Translations under genes and position numbers: made by a program
NCBI GenBank assembly: GCA_942486035.1
Contig: CALNXK010000029.1
Coordinates: 4,011,842 to 4,075,841, forward strand
DNA length: 64,000 nucleotides
DNA from: Porites lobata
Taxonomy: Eukaryota; Cnidaria; Anthozoa; Scleractinia; Poritidae
Reading direction: 5' to 3'
Notes under the pieces: model-generated
Databases searched by the model: none
What the model saw: the letters and a program-made list of their open reading frames with translations, nothing else
What the model was told of the DNA's origin: nothing
In this document: piece by piece, positions 46,898 through 58,684 of the stretch
Layout of the letters: the number at the start of each line of letters is the position of its first letter
Numbering within the stretch: position 1 is the first letter of the stretch

Positions 46898-47206
46898 GTT
46901 TAAGACTAGTTGGAGGATTTGGAAGCTGGGAAGGAAGAGTTGAAGTATATTACAATAACATATGGGGAACTGTTTGTGATGATTTCTGGGATATACCTGA
47001 TGCACGAGTCGTTTGTCGCCAGCTGGGATATTCTGGTGCGGTAAGTGCCCCAAGGAATGCCCGATTCGGCGCCGGAACTGGTCAAATTTGGTTGGATGAT
47101 GTTGCCTGCTGGGGAAGTGAAAGTTCTTTATTCGATTGTGGGCACAACGGATGGGGTATCCATGACTGCAGTCACAGAAAAGATGCATCGGTGATATGCT
47201 CTGGAG
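46898..47206 (+). CDS. Exon: SRCR domain
   Basis: The 309-base exon is phase 1-1, with acceptor GACTTCAG and donor GGAG|GTATGT. It encodes a full scavenger receptor cysteine-rich domain of about 100 residues: LRLVGGFGSWEGRVEVYY, WGTVCDDFW, ARVVCRQLGY, WLDDVACWG, SLFDCGHNGWG, HDC and a final VICSGG. Six cysteines are present, the group A number, although it is coded by a single exon, as is usual for group B in vertebrates. SRCR domains bind proteins, polyanions or microbial surfaces. Confidence 0.93.
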
Positions 47207-48119
47207 GTATGTTGTACGTGACAATTAAGTCGTACTATGTGTGTTTCACTTTGTAAGGAACCAACGATGTTGCAGAGCATCCCGACTAAATGCTTTAGAA
47301 AACTGATGAGATAAATGCAAAATTGGACGAATTCTAATGATATAGAGGATACAATAGTAATACAGAGTTGAGGAAAAAGATGCTTTGAGATGCAACGTCT
47401 GAATGAACTAAATTCGACAGTTTCAAATTAAATACGATTTTGCCGAATCTGCAACTGAAGGAGTCGAAAATTCGGTTTGACATTTGATTTAGACGACCCA
47501 TTTCTCATGTACCGAATATAATACGTTAATAATTGAACCAATTATCCATATTGGATAACAAATTGTTCAAGGGAATAGGATTATTTACAACAAACGGAGT
47601 CAAATTCGGCACTATGATACCGACATCTGAATCAACTGCCGTATTTGATTATTTTAGTCGACTAAAATAGGAGTTCGGCGCATAAAAAAATCCACGTTTG
47701 AACGGGGCCTAACATGACATACGTTTCAGCTTAGTCGTTTGCGGGCTCGTTTTTTAGATTTTTTTTTCTTTTTATTAACCGGCTTGTGCCAGAACTTAAG
47801 AATCAGTTGTAATAGTTGATTTTACTTTCTCCTCGACATGATTTGTACATCACTGGACATGATTTGTTTATCAAAAGAGCAATCAATTTTCATCCACCAT
47901 TTCAATAAAAGCAAATGGAATCACTTCTTTCTATAGCGGAAAACTTGGAACCGTGACTTCGTCGTGTGAAAAGAAAGTAGAGAAAGCTAACCCTTTTTAA
48001 TCAAATTATTCTAAGCTTTAAACTCGAAGCTTTATATAGTGTAAAATAATTATAATTTACTTTTACCGCGGTATTACTCGTAATAATAGGGAGAGGGTGA
48101 AATCGACAAATTAATGCGT

Positions 48120-50690
48120 GAAGGACTTATGATTCAGCGCCTCAGCAACTCTCGAAGGGTTGATCTACCTAATGCAGGAAAAGTTTTTCTTACCTTGTTA
48201 TGTCGGGGCAAAACAACTCGACTTTGCGTTATCTCAGTGAAAATGATGGGGCAGGCGTCCTGCCTGTAACTGACGACGTCATGGCACAGCTCAGAGATAA
48301 ACACCCAAGTCCACAGGAAGACCGCTTGGGTTCTTTGCTTTACGGGTCAGTAGAGAACGTCCCAGACACAATTTATCAACAGATAAATGGGGAAATGGTA
48401 CGGGACGCGGCCTTGCGGACAAATGCTTCTGGGGGTCCTTCAAGCGTTGATGCGAATGGGCTCCGGAGAATTCTTGCATCAAAGTCATTCAACAAGTCTG
48501 GGACAGGCCTGTGCGCATCAACAGCAGCAATGACAAAACGCTTAAGCACTGCATATATCGATCCTCTTAGTATTGAGGCAATTTTAGCTAATCGACTCAT
48601 CCCCCTGGACAAAGAAGTGGGCGCTGTCCGGCCGTTCGGTGTCGAAGAAGTTATACGGAGGATAATGGGAAAGTGTGTTATGATCGTGACAAAGTCCGAC
48701 GTCGTCGACGCAAGTGGCTCCCTTCAAGTTTTTGCAGGGTAGAAAAGCGGAAGTGAAGCTGCAATTCATGCAAAGCGCAGTATTCTCAAAGCAAGTGAAT
48801 CGGTTGCTGTTCTGCCAATCGATGCATCAAACGCCTTTAACGGCCTGAACAGAGCTGCAGCACTACATAACACCCGAATACTGTGCCCGACCCTGGCTAC
48901 CTACGTGATAAACACCTATAGACAAGCTGCGTGTCTCTTCATTACGGGCGGCGAAGAACTAATATCAGCAGAGGGCACCACACAGGGTGACCCTCTCGCC
49001 ATGAGCCTTTACGCCATAAGTCTTCAAACACTTTTAAAGCGATTGCATGTCTCAAGCGCAGCAAAACAGTGCTGGTTTGCTGATGACGTAACCGGAAGTG
49101 GTTCTCTGCACGACGTGAGAAAATGGTGGGATGAACTATCAGAGAGTGGTCCTGCGCTTGGCTACTTCCCTTATACCCAAGAAACGTTGGTTGATCATAC
49201 AACCGCAATTTAAACAGGCTGCCATGGAGCTATTAAGATCCCCATAGACGGCCACAAGCATCTAGGCCCTTCTCTAGGATCAAGATCATCCTTTAAAGAA
49301 TACGTTGGGGAAAAAGTAGGCGAAAAGGTCAATGAAGTTACTAAACTCGCGGCGTTTGCCATATCACAGCTGTCACTGTTGGACATATCTTAAGAACACT
49401 ACCGGATACTTCAGAATTACTGGAGCCAATTGAGCGCGCAATTAATGAGGTTCTGATATCAGCTGTTACCGACCGTACAGTCACCAAGTAGAGCGCGACC
49501 ACCCTTGTTTTTCTGTGCGCGCGGGAGGCCTTGGATTCACAGATCCTGTAGTGACCTCATCTTCTGAATACGAGGCTTCAGTCCAAGTCACTAATCCGCT
49601 CGTGAGGTAAATTGGTGAGCAAGAGCACCAGCCTCCAGATGCGTCAGAAATTTGAACACTGCAACTGAACTCACGAAAACAAAAGGACGACTGTCTAAGC
49701 GAGAGGCTGGAGCAGGTGAAGAACTCCCTACCGACAAGAACTAAGCGAACTGTCGAGTTAGCTACAGAGAAGGGATCATCAAATTGGTTGACCGTGATTA
49801 CCCTCAAAGAGTTGGACTACAGTCTGAACAAGAAAGAATTCATTCAAGTTACGGTACGATTGGGAAATAACAGACACGCTTACCATCTGCGCATGCGGTG
49901 ATCAGTTCAGCGTGGATCACGCAATGGTATTTAGGCGAGGCAGGTTCATTATCCAGCGCCATAATGGACTGCGCGACTTGGAAGCAGAGATGCTTAGGAT
50001 GGTGTGCAAAGGTGTGGAAGTGGGCCGGTCCTTCAGGAGGTCACTGGGGAGACACTAATTCATGGCGCTGACAAAGCTCCTGGTGCCCGTTTGTATATTC
50101 ATGCTCGTGGCTTTTGGGAGAGACAGAGATCTGTATTCTTCGATGTCCGGGTGTGTCACCCTAATGCAGATTCTTACTGAGACTTGGATCCTTTGCGGAT
50201 CTACAAGAAGCACGACAGCGAGAAGAAGAGGCGGTATGTGGAAAGAGCAATTGTGATCGAACAGGAAACGTTCACTCCTCTAGTTTTCGCGACCACGGGC
50301 GGAATGGTGGATGAATGTGTTAAGTACCACAGCAGACTTGCGGAGCTGATCGCAAATAAGTGGAGATAAAGTTAAGTTACTCAAGCGCGATGTCCTAAAG
50401 TGTCTTTCGCTATCGCACGCTCTGCGTTACTATGCTTGAGAGGCTCAAGATCCAGAAGACGACAGATAGGCATTTTTGACTCAGATTCACAGATTGGAAA
50501 CATTAGAGCCTGCTCGAATTTTTTTTTCTTTTTATTCATCCAGTTTTTTAAAGGAAATCTTAATAGATATTTTGTCATGCGCGCGGTTATAGTAAATGTA
50601 AATTTGTATTTGTAATGAACCCTTATGTTTTTAGTTCGAGAATTGCATATATGTATATGATAAGGAATGGTATTTTTTTTTCATTTATAT
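48120..50690 (+). pseudogene. RLE-type non-LTR retrotransposon, copy 3, decayed
   Basis: The plus-strand frame 48200-49213 covers the N-terminal RT region missing from copies 1 and 2 (LGSLLYGSV, RTNASGGPSSVDANGLRRIL, ILANRLIPLDKEVGAVRPFG, EEVIRRIMGK). It continues through DASNAFNGLNRAAALHN, EGTTQGDPLAM and WFADDVTGSGSL. One in-frame TAG at 48740-48742 interrupts it. After 49213 the frame breaks repeatedly, but endonuclease-region fragments persist, including FTPLVFATTGGM near 50275 and a C-terminal CLRGSRS near 50433-50453. It ends at an ATA/AAT-rich tract at about 50693-50740. It is the most complete but most damaged copy. Confidence 0.82.
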
Positions 50691-51062
50691 TTTTAATACT
50701 ACTATAATAATAACAATAATTAATATTATTAAAGTAAATTATAATTGTCATAAAAATTATCCTAGAACCCTTTGAGGCAATTCTTTAAAAAGCTTCAGAC
50801 GCCTTTTTGCCAAATCTGGCCGTTTTCACCTGATATCTACTTCTTGGAAAACTCCAAGATGGCGGCCAAAATGGCGACCATGTTTGGTGACATCACATGT
50901 GTCCAGCAGCGTCACCACCCATAAGGGATACGTCATCTTGTCCAGAACATCAAAGGCGAAAGAGACGGTTACGAAACATTTACCGCAAAGGAATTCGAAC
51001 CCCGACCCTCAGGAGTGATTAGATCTGGAGATCAGCGTTCCTATCCACTAGACCACCTCCCC
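50690..51062 (-). repeat. Probable tRNA-derived SINE
   Basis: On the minus strand the head at 51062-50990 reads like a tRNA 5' part with an A-box region (GGTCTAGTGG) and a B-box (GGGTTCGAATTCC-like, here GGTTCGAATTCC). The anticodon stem does not pair and the acceptor stem does not close, so it is not a functional tRNA. Non-tRNA sequence follows and runs to an AAT/ATT-rich tail shared with the end of retrotransposon copy 3. Pol III promoter plus unrelated body plus triplet tail fits a SINE. Confidence 0.6.
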
Positions 51063-52499
51063 AATCACCAAGAATATGCATCTAAAAGAGTTATATATTT
51101 CTTCTCTATGTTGATTCACAGTTTTTCAAGAATGACTTTTTCGGTTTCCGTGTAGATTTAAGTCTTCAACTGATCGAAGTTAGACGTAAAGCTGACCAAA
51201 AAAAACCACACAAACAAATGGATACTCTTCCAGGCTTGGTCTATGCAAAGCCATTTGAGGAATTTATGAACTATAAATCGTGCCGACTGAACGGTACCAT
51301 TCTCTCCCTGCTTGTAAGGTGTCTCTTCGTCGGTCGGAGAATAACTTAACACAATTGTATTAGGTTAGGGGTACCAAACCCTTTGGTTTTTAGGGTTAGA
51401 AGTGCTGCTACATGACCTTTCTTCCCGGAATGAAGAAAAAACACTGTGGCCGCCAAATACGTCCTTTTGGCTTTTGAAGTTCACTTTATTAAGGTGGCTC
51501 GACTGGATTTTTTTGTGGGGGTATACCTCTCACTTTTGAGCATTAACTACGTTGGCATGAGTAAATATATCGGTAAAAGGTTACCACCACTGTATTATAT
51601 AAAGATGAAAATTTCTTATGATCTGGGTTTTATTGCAATTGGAGTCGCCATGGCAACGTAATGACGCCATTGCGCTTTTTATTTATCTTTGCGTTTCTCT
51701 GTACCAGGAGTTTTTTGAAGAAATCGCTTAAGGGAGTATGTACCTACCATAATTGTCTCCATTATGGCAAAGCTTAAACAAATTCTATGAGAGCGTTCGA
51801 AATATTTTGACACGCAGTTTTAACAATCATAAAAACAGTGAAATAGCATGCTATCCACACCATTCGCTAATATTTTAAGAAACTGATAAGCTTTGGAAAC
51901 GCGGCCTCATCCAATAGTGGTTTGATTCCATTGAAAATTGCATACAGAAAAAGAGGGGAATTGCTCTGGGCATTCGCGAGTAAGAAGAATTTTATTAACT
52001 TGCATTCAGCTGCGTTTGATACAGGTTTTGGACGTAATTTGGTCCATGCCTAAAAATTTCGCATTTTTCAAAAAACCGCTCGATAAATTTTTCATAAATT
52101 CAATAATCTCGAGATAAATCGTCAATAAATAATCCATGCGACTTTTCCGCTCATGTTCATTACCGCCTTAAATTATAAATACCGGTCGTCAACTGCTTAT
52201 TTTTAAATGCCCCACACAACCAAAACCCCAAATATGCTATTTGTTGTTAATTCGGTAATGAAATCTTTTCACGGCAACGAAAAAAAAAACCTATTTTGGC
52301 AACAGTTACGTGACTGTTGACGTTATTACTCTAGATGTGACATGGCAATTGTTATTTTGTTATGACCTGTCATTGTTCTCTGTATAAAATTGTCAAAGCT
52401 ATGAAGCTCTCTAGAAAGTTCCTCAAAGGATCTTTGGTTAATTTTTATGATAATTATAATTTACATTTATAGTTATAATAATACATAGTATGCGGCTGC

Positions 52500-53085
52500 A
52501 GCAAGCTTGCCCAAAGAGATTATAAAAAGAGGCACGACACATTGACCAGGGTTTTCCATTGCCAACTTTGTAAAGTTTATGATCTCCCATATAGTAGCAA
52601 GTGGTACGAACACAGCCCTGCAGTGATAACTGAGAATAAAGAAGTGAAAATATTATGAGATCTTACAATACCAACTGAGCGTGAGATAACTCAATGGCAG
52701 CCTGACATAACTGCGCATGAGAAGAACAACAACAAATTCCTCACCATAGACATAGGTGTGGTACCTGGCGACAGCAACGTTGAAGGCAATGGAAAATAGA
52801 AAAAGATACATGAAAATATCAAGACTTAGCTTGGGAATGACTAGACGTTGGAGGGCGAAGACAAAAATAATAACAGTCGTTGTTGGAGCTCTGGGAGTTA
52901 TACCGAAGAACTTATAGCGTTCGAATTGAAGGAACTTGGAGTTCCAAAGAGTATCAGAACTTTGCAAAAGTCTGCACTTCGTGGAACGGCCACCATATTG
53001 AGAAAAGTCCTTGAAGTCTAGGACTAAAAGTAGGAAATGTTTTTGTTTCCAGGGCAAAGAACACCTGTGCGAGTTATAAATAATA
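52500..53085 (+). pseudogene. Remnant of a second RLE-type retrotransposon, endonuclease end
   Basis: Broken plus-strand frames resemble the C-terminal endonuclease region common in invertebrate non-LTR elements: CQLCKVYDLPYSSKWYEHSP, EVKIL, QPDITAHEKNN, FLTIDIGVVPGD, then LQKSALRGTATILRKVLE. QPDI and TIDIG suit the PD and D/E-x-K positions. Stops and frameshifts are frequent. The 3' end runs into an AAT tract at 53083-53110. Upstream RT sequence is not present. Confidence 0.7.
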
Positions 53086-53409
53086 ATAATAATAATAATA
53101 ATGATGATAATAACAATAATTGATAAGAATTGTTTTATTGAACTTTGAAAACAAAAATATCTACATAATTTACAGAAATATTTGAAGTACAGGGTGTAAG
53201 AATTAAGCACTATATAACATTATGAATTATATAAATCACAAAAATAGCAATCACTTTGTCAATAACGATTGCGCAAATACATTCCTTGCGGCTGAGATGC
53301 GGTCAATGACTCTTGCAGGCAGTCCACAGTTTTAAATTAAGTCATTACAAAAGAGAATTATCCGTCTCTGATTTTAAAATGAAACAAGGTAAAAAGGATA
53401 AAATCTCCT

Positions 53410-53506
53410 ATTCCTAAAATTCTTACTTCTTTAAAGAAAGATCCTTAAAAAAAAAGATTAATTCGGGCAGGCTCTGATATTATCGATCTGTAGGTCTGAG
53501 TCAACA
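53410..53506 (-). pseudogene. 3' tip of a copy-3-like retrotransposon
   Basis: The minus strand encodes DSDLQIDNIRACPN just before a stop, matching DSDSQIGNIRACSN at the C-terminal end of copy 3. The fragment abuts an AAT/ATT tract at 53507-53541 on its 5' side. Confidence 0.55.

Positions 53507-53541
<35 letters not shown>
53507..53541. repeat. (AAT)n tract between two retrotransposon fragments
   Basis: About eleven AAT units lie between the 3' tip fragment at 53410-53506 and the 3' end of the minus-strand element that extends to 56600. Confidence 0.9.
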
Positions 53542-53543
<2 letters not shown>

Positions 53544-56500
53544 GAAACTTTATTTGTGTTTTTGAATGTACAATTGTAAATCTCGCTACGTATAGGCAAT
53601 TTACAAATGCTGCTTGAGATTGGATTATTAAAAAGAAAAAAAACAAAAACAAAACAAAAGCCAAAAAAAAAAAAAATGAAAATTGCATAAAGTCTGGGCT
53701 ATCCCAGTTCCTCGTTCTACAAGTGTTGCTCTAATGGCTATATTTATCATTTTCTTGATTATATAACGTTGCTGCTTTTAGTCGATGCCAATGCCATTCA
53801 TCATGTCTAAGAACGTGGAGCATTCATCGGAGAAAACGCCAAGGGAACTCATAGAGAAATTTAAAAATCTCACAAATCTGTAATTTCTACTCATTTCGTT
53901 GATCAAGTTCAGATATTTTTCTTTCTTACGCACTGCATTGTTGTTAAGGTTAGACTCGAAACCAACTGTTAATTCTAGAACATATAAGCACCTGGACTGG
54001 ATTAGGAGAAGAAGATCTGGACGTTAATTTTCACCAGTTATTATTGAGGGATTCAGAAAACCATTAACATATGCATAGAGTGAAGAGTGAACATTAATTA
54101 CAGGTTGAAGTGATTTGGCAATGAAGTTAAAGCGATCAAGGTACTGTTGACAACCAGCGACAACATGAAGGAGTGATTCGGGATTAAGACAAAAGGAGCA
54201 ATCAGGACTTTGCAACCTGAAACTCTGTCCGGAAAAAAATTTTAAATGGCAAAAGGGAAAGGTCAAAGCACTAGGCGTGTGGCTCTCTACAGATCACCAG
54301 TTAACACTCTCTCTCAATTACAACGAGAAATTGGCAAAAATCCAAACTATCCTGGGATGCTGGAAATTTAGAAGACTTAGCTTGATAGGGAAAATAACAG
54401 TACTAAAAAGCCTTGTAGCATCCCAACTGGTCTATATACTCACACCTTTGCAAACGAATCACCAAGCAATAAAAGAGATCAACAAGCTTTTTTTCAATTT
54501 CTTATGGAACGGCAAAAAGGATAAAATTAAACGCTCGATCATGATCAATGACTACCCTGAAAGAGGACTAAAAATGATTGATATTGCCTCTTTTAACAAA
54601 TCACTCAAGGCTACGTGGATTAAAAAGTATCTTGATTCAGGAAACCGTGGCAAATAGAAAAACTTCTTTAATCTGGCGCTGGGAAAATACGTGGGAAGTC
54701 TTTTTTTCGAATTAGGAAATCTTAACAGAAAGGATATTGATAAGCTAAAGATAGAAGACCCTTTTATCAAAGAAATTGCAGAAATTTGGTCTGACACTTT
54801 CTTCGAGAGGAAAATAGTATCAAAAGATCATTTTCTATCTCTACCTCTGTTACAAAATTCGTTAATAAGAATAAATAACGCACCAGTTTTCTGTAATAAT
54901 TGGCTTAACAAGGGTACAACAAAAGTTAAACATCTAATGGACGACAATTCTCTCAACTTTTTTTCCCTCGACCATTTTCAGAACAGATATAACATTCGAG
55001 TAAAACCCTTAATGTTTTTCGGAGTCGTCTCAGCCGTGAAATCTTTACAACGACAAATCCCGAGAACACATTTCTCAAAAGCCACATTTCTTACCACATT
55101 TCTCAAAAGCCAAAAATCATCTAGAATTGCTTACAAGCAACTAATAGCAAACAAAAGTGAAAAACCCATATCTTGTATAGACAAATGGCATAAAGACATC
55201 CACTCTTCAACCGATAAAAATGCTGTTTTTCAAGCAGCAAACACTTGTACAACGAGTTCAAAACTAATTGATTTTAATTTCAGATTTTTACACAGACGTT
55301 TACCAACTAACAGCTATCTGCAAAAAATAGGAGTTAAAGAGGATGGAAAATGTACTTTTTGCCATGACGAGAAAGAGGATTTGACGCATCTATTTTGGAA
55401 ATGCCAAAAAACCAAAAATTTTTGGGATAATTTCTCGATATGGCTTCAGTCATGCCAGATCCTCCAACCAGGCAGTTACCTAGACATGACTACCGCTTTG
55501 GCCTAACGCCAGACAGCTCTCCCTTTAAGCTCCATATAAACTTCTGTTGTCTTATAGCTAAGAGCTTTATCTGGATATGCAGATCAAAAGAATGTTTCCG
55601 AATTCACAACAATTTCTTGTTTTATCTGAGACATATATACCAATTACAAAATAAGACACCGCGCAATACAAAAAAAAGGAAACCTTTCTTTTCCTCGCTG
55701 CGTCTTGTCTCCTAACTCCAAAAACATAAATTAGTAATATGTGCACCTACCATGAGTATTTATATTACTTTCACCACAAAGAAAGAAAAAAAAATGTAAA
55801 AATTAATTATAGATCATACCAAGTACAGTAATATATGGAATTAGCACTGCTGTAACGTATTTTGCTGTAACGTATTTGTAAGTATCTTGCCATGTAAGTG
55901 TGTAAATTCGCTGTTTGTTGTTGTTGTTGTTGTTGCTTTTTATTACTTTGTTTATTCTGTGTAATTTTTGTTTCTTTTCTGTGTGTGTTTTACTTGCAAT
56001 AATAAAAAAAAATAATAAAAAAAATCAGGACTTTGCGATAATCCCCATCTTGCCATATTCTTACGTGTAGGGAGTGCGTTGTTGATGTAGCGGATGGTAA
56101 AATTGTAAATGTTCTTGGGTAGATGAGACTAGGCCTCTGACCAAGTAGAATTTACAGATGACAATGAGTACTTGATAACATTTGAGAAGAAGAAACCTTG
56201 AGATGTTAGGCGGTGTTGCAGTTTATCCTCTTGATTAGAACGGAAATCTTTAAGAACTTTCTTAGTGGATTTGTACACATCATATTGAATATAAGTGTGA
56301 CAGCTTGACGTTTTCCAGAGATCTTTCAAGGAATCATTTGGTGACTCTTTTAATGAATTTCGGAGAACTGTTTGGCACTGAGTAGATTTAATAGAGGGAG
56401 GACAAATATTAAGACCAAATTTTTTGCGTTCTAAGAAAACATTGCTCAGTGTTCCAGATATCGGAATATCAAGCCATTTTCGAATATAGCCATTCACTAC

Positions 56501-56600
56501 AGAGTCGAGATGTTCCGTTATCCAGGTTTTGGATATATTTGCTATAGTGAAATGCCAGGACAATTTAGATAGGACATAGCGGCTGTACAGAAGGAGTTTA
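53542..56600 (-). pseudogene. Third RLE-type retrotransposon, interrupted by a nested LINE
   Basis: Minus-strand frames at 56600-56129 (YVLSKLSWHF, KTWITEHLDSVV, NICPPSIKSTQCQTVLRNSL, LTSQGFFFSNVIKYSL) and 54266-54024 (CSFCLNPESLLHVVAGCQ, FLNPSIITGE) belong to one element. They are followed by an endonuclease core RPDLLLLIQSRCLYVLELTV near 54020-53940. If the plus-strand insert 54214-56022 and one duplication copy are set aside, the frame runs through the junction into the CSFC zinc knuckle. The copy is 5' truncated at a triplet tract (56597-56652) and its 3' end is at the tract at 53507-53541. Confidence 0.8.
54214..56022 (+). mobile_element. 5'-truncated L1/Tx1-like LINE nested in the third RLE element, with 14-bp target duplication
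   Basis: AATCAGGACTTTGC flanks the insert at 54200-54213 and 56023-56036. The insert ends in an A-rich tail (AATAATAAAAAAAATAATAA). Plus-strand frames 54277-54657 and 54691-55506 encode the post-polymerase region: KIQTILGCWKFRRLSLIGKI, QLVYILTPLQTN, FFNFLWNGKKDKIKRSIM, then a zf-RVT-like block with FRFLHRRLPTNSYLQKIG, CTFCHDEKEDLTHLFWKC and FWDNF. A frameshift near 55440-55506 leads to a last frame with LHINFCCLIAKSFIWICR. The polymerase core is absent because of 5' truncation. Confidence 0.85.
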
Positions 56601-56652
56601 TAATAACAGTAATAATAATAATAATGACAATCATAATCATTATTATTATTAT
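56597..56652. repeat. AAT/ATT triplet tract at 5' end of the third RLE element
   Basis: An AAT run is followed by an ATT run; the truncated coding region begins at its edge. Confidence 0.85.
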
Positions 56653-57001
56653 TTGTCAATCATATTATGTTATGGACGCAGACCAACTTGTGTGTTCCTG
56701 ATTGTAAGGCCAACTGACATAAATCTGTGATAACGTTTTTAAGGTCTCGTTTAATCAGCTGTAACGTTTAATTAGCTATAACTGTACAATATTATTTCTT
56801 ACATAGTTTTCTCATGGCATAACATCGGCTCTATAGGTGTGCCAAAAGACTGAAACGTCGCGGGCCATGTTGTGGTATTAAAAAAAACAAAAAAAACTTT
56901 GGGGCTTAAACGTTTTTTCGTTGTTGTTTATTCTTTATTCTTTTTCTTTTTTGGGATAAACGTGTTCTAGCTTTAATGTTTCCTTACTTTACATCTTTCA
57001 G

Positions 57002-57186
57002 CCGGTTCAACGTTACCACCAAGCACTAATTCACCCGAAAAAAATGAATCTAAAACGCCGACTGTAGATGGTTCATCGCTTACAACGCTTAAACCAAGTA
57101 CTAACATAGTCCAAAAACAAACGCCATCGGAACAAGCGATGCGAGAATCAGTTATAATGAAGGTCAAACATATGGACATACGAAAG
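57002..57186 (+). CDS. Exon: Ser/Thr/Pro-rich stalk
   Basis: The 185-base exon runs from phase 1 to 0, with acceptor ATCTTTCAG and donor CGAAAG|GTAATT. It encodes GSTLPPSTNSPEKNESK, TVDGSSLTTLKPSTN and a final KVKHMDIRK. The composition suits an O-glycosylated spacer lifting the binding modules away from the membrane. The last residues (VIMKVKHMDIRKWDQNM, across the splice) begin the SEA-like region. Confidence 0.82.
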
Positions 57187-57281
57187 GTAATTTTTTATTA
57201 TTATATAACAGATGTAAATAATGAATATCTCTTAATTTTTACTCATTCCCGATGCTTTATGTCATTGTTACTGTTTTTCAG

Positions 57282-57376
57282 TGGGACCAAAACATGGAAT
57301 TCTCTTTCAAACGAGTGGTTGCAGCAGCGGCGAGGGAATATTGTGCTCATGTTCGGTGTTATCCAAACCAGTCAAG
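57282..57376 (+). CDS. Exon: SEA-like region, first part
   Basis: The 95-base exon runs from phase 0 to 2, with acceptor TTTTTCAG and donor TCAAG|GTGAAT. It follows a short 95-base intron. It encodes WDQNMEFSFKRVVAAAAREY, then CAHVRCYPNQS. A helix-forming FKRVVAAAARE segment followed by two cysteines resembles the start of SEA-like juxtamembrane domains in cnidarian surface proteins. Assignment is by pattern only. Confidence 0.75.
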
Positions 57377-58627
57377 GTGAATATTTTGTTTATTTTTGTT
57401 TGTAGGATACAAATAATTTCCCAAATTAATTACTGAAAACAATTGGATTTAAAATAATCCGATGTTTAACAGATTTAAAGCACCGAAATGTAAAACACTT
57501 TGGGGTATGAAGAGATCACTGACATTCTTACTACAAACATGTGTACAAATTTAGCTTGTTGGCGGGCATAGTTATTAGAGGAGACTGGTTATGAAAAGCG
57601 GCAAACATCAGTGTTGTTTTTTTTTAAACTTTGGTTGTGGAATAAATTAAGCTCGTTTTTATTGGCTGGGATGTTATGACTTTCAGGTCCACAAAAACAT
57701 ATAACTCTGAGTAACCATTCTAAAATGTTGGCGGGGAAGCCTTCAGTTATCGGGAGACTTAGTGTTCTAAAATCGCAGCCTTCAGCCGAAAAAATTTGAA
57801 AAATTACTGTCCTGAAATGAAAATCCATATAAAACGTTTACTCTTTAGTAATGGCGATGAAATATATTTTAAATGATTATACTGCCACAATTTATAGTTT
57901 TGTGTCGTAAGTAATGTAGAGCTTTTCACATAATGTCACGTCAGTCATGTTGGTAAAACAGCGGCCATGTTGGTGTTCCAACCAGCACTTAAGAAATTGA
58001 ACATTTTCTCCCTTTAAATCCTTTCCGAAGTCTTTCGTAAGGTTCCTCATTCGTATTTCCGCTCTTTTAAAGCAAAGTTGTAATTTGACTTTTTTGGCCC
58101 ACTTCACACGTATCCGAGTATTTTCGAATCTTAATTTTTTTCTTTCCGGATTCAAATAGAATTTGCCCGTCTAAACGCACCAGACACGTATCCGGATTCA
58201 GTATCTGGGAGTATTGGTAACAGAGCATACATCGAGGTTGCCATATTGAATACAGTATTCACAGCAAGAACCGGGGTCGCTTTTGTTACGTCACCGGATA
58301 AAAAGATATCCGGAATTACCGTCCACACGTATCCGGATACATAGTGTGATTCAAAACCTCCCACTGTAGAGAGCAAATTCAAACCTTGTGGATTTGTCAG
58401 CCGGATACACCGGATACGCGCGTGTGGACGATAGCCGTGTCCGGAAAGAAAACGTTGCGGATTTAAAAGTATCCGGATACGTGTGGACAAAGCTTTTGTT
58501 ATTGACGGCAATACATAACGTTGTACAAAAACATTGTAAAGATCACAAGTAAAATAACAAAACCTTATCCGTAATTATCATCATAATCATCGTTATTATA
58601 ATCATCATCATCAATATCATCATCATT

Positions 58628-58684
<57 letters not shown>

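Larger units (their letters stand above)
47207..57001 (+). other. 9.8-kb intron filled with retrotransposon remnants
   Basis: From SRCR to the stalk exon I find at least five retrotransposon-derived segments and one probable SINE. The first 900 bases (47207-48110) are AT-rich with a diverged repeat around 47390-47720 and no exon. The stretch 51063-52490 is AT-rich and unassigned. Confidence 0.75.

Noticed and set aside
50990..51062. tRNA gene on the minus strand
   Set aside because: A and B boxes are recognisable, but the anticodon and acceptor stems do not pair. A SINE head or tRNA pseudogene fits better.
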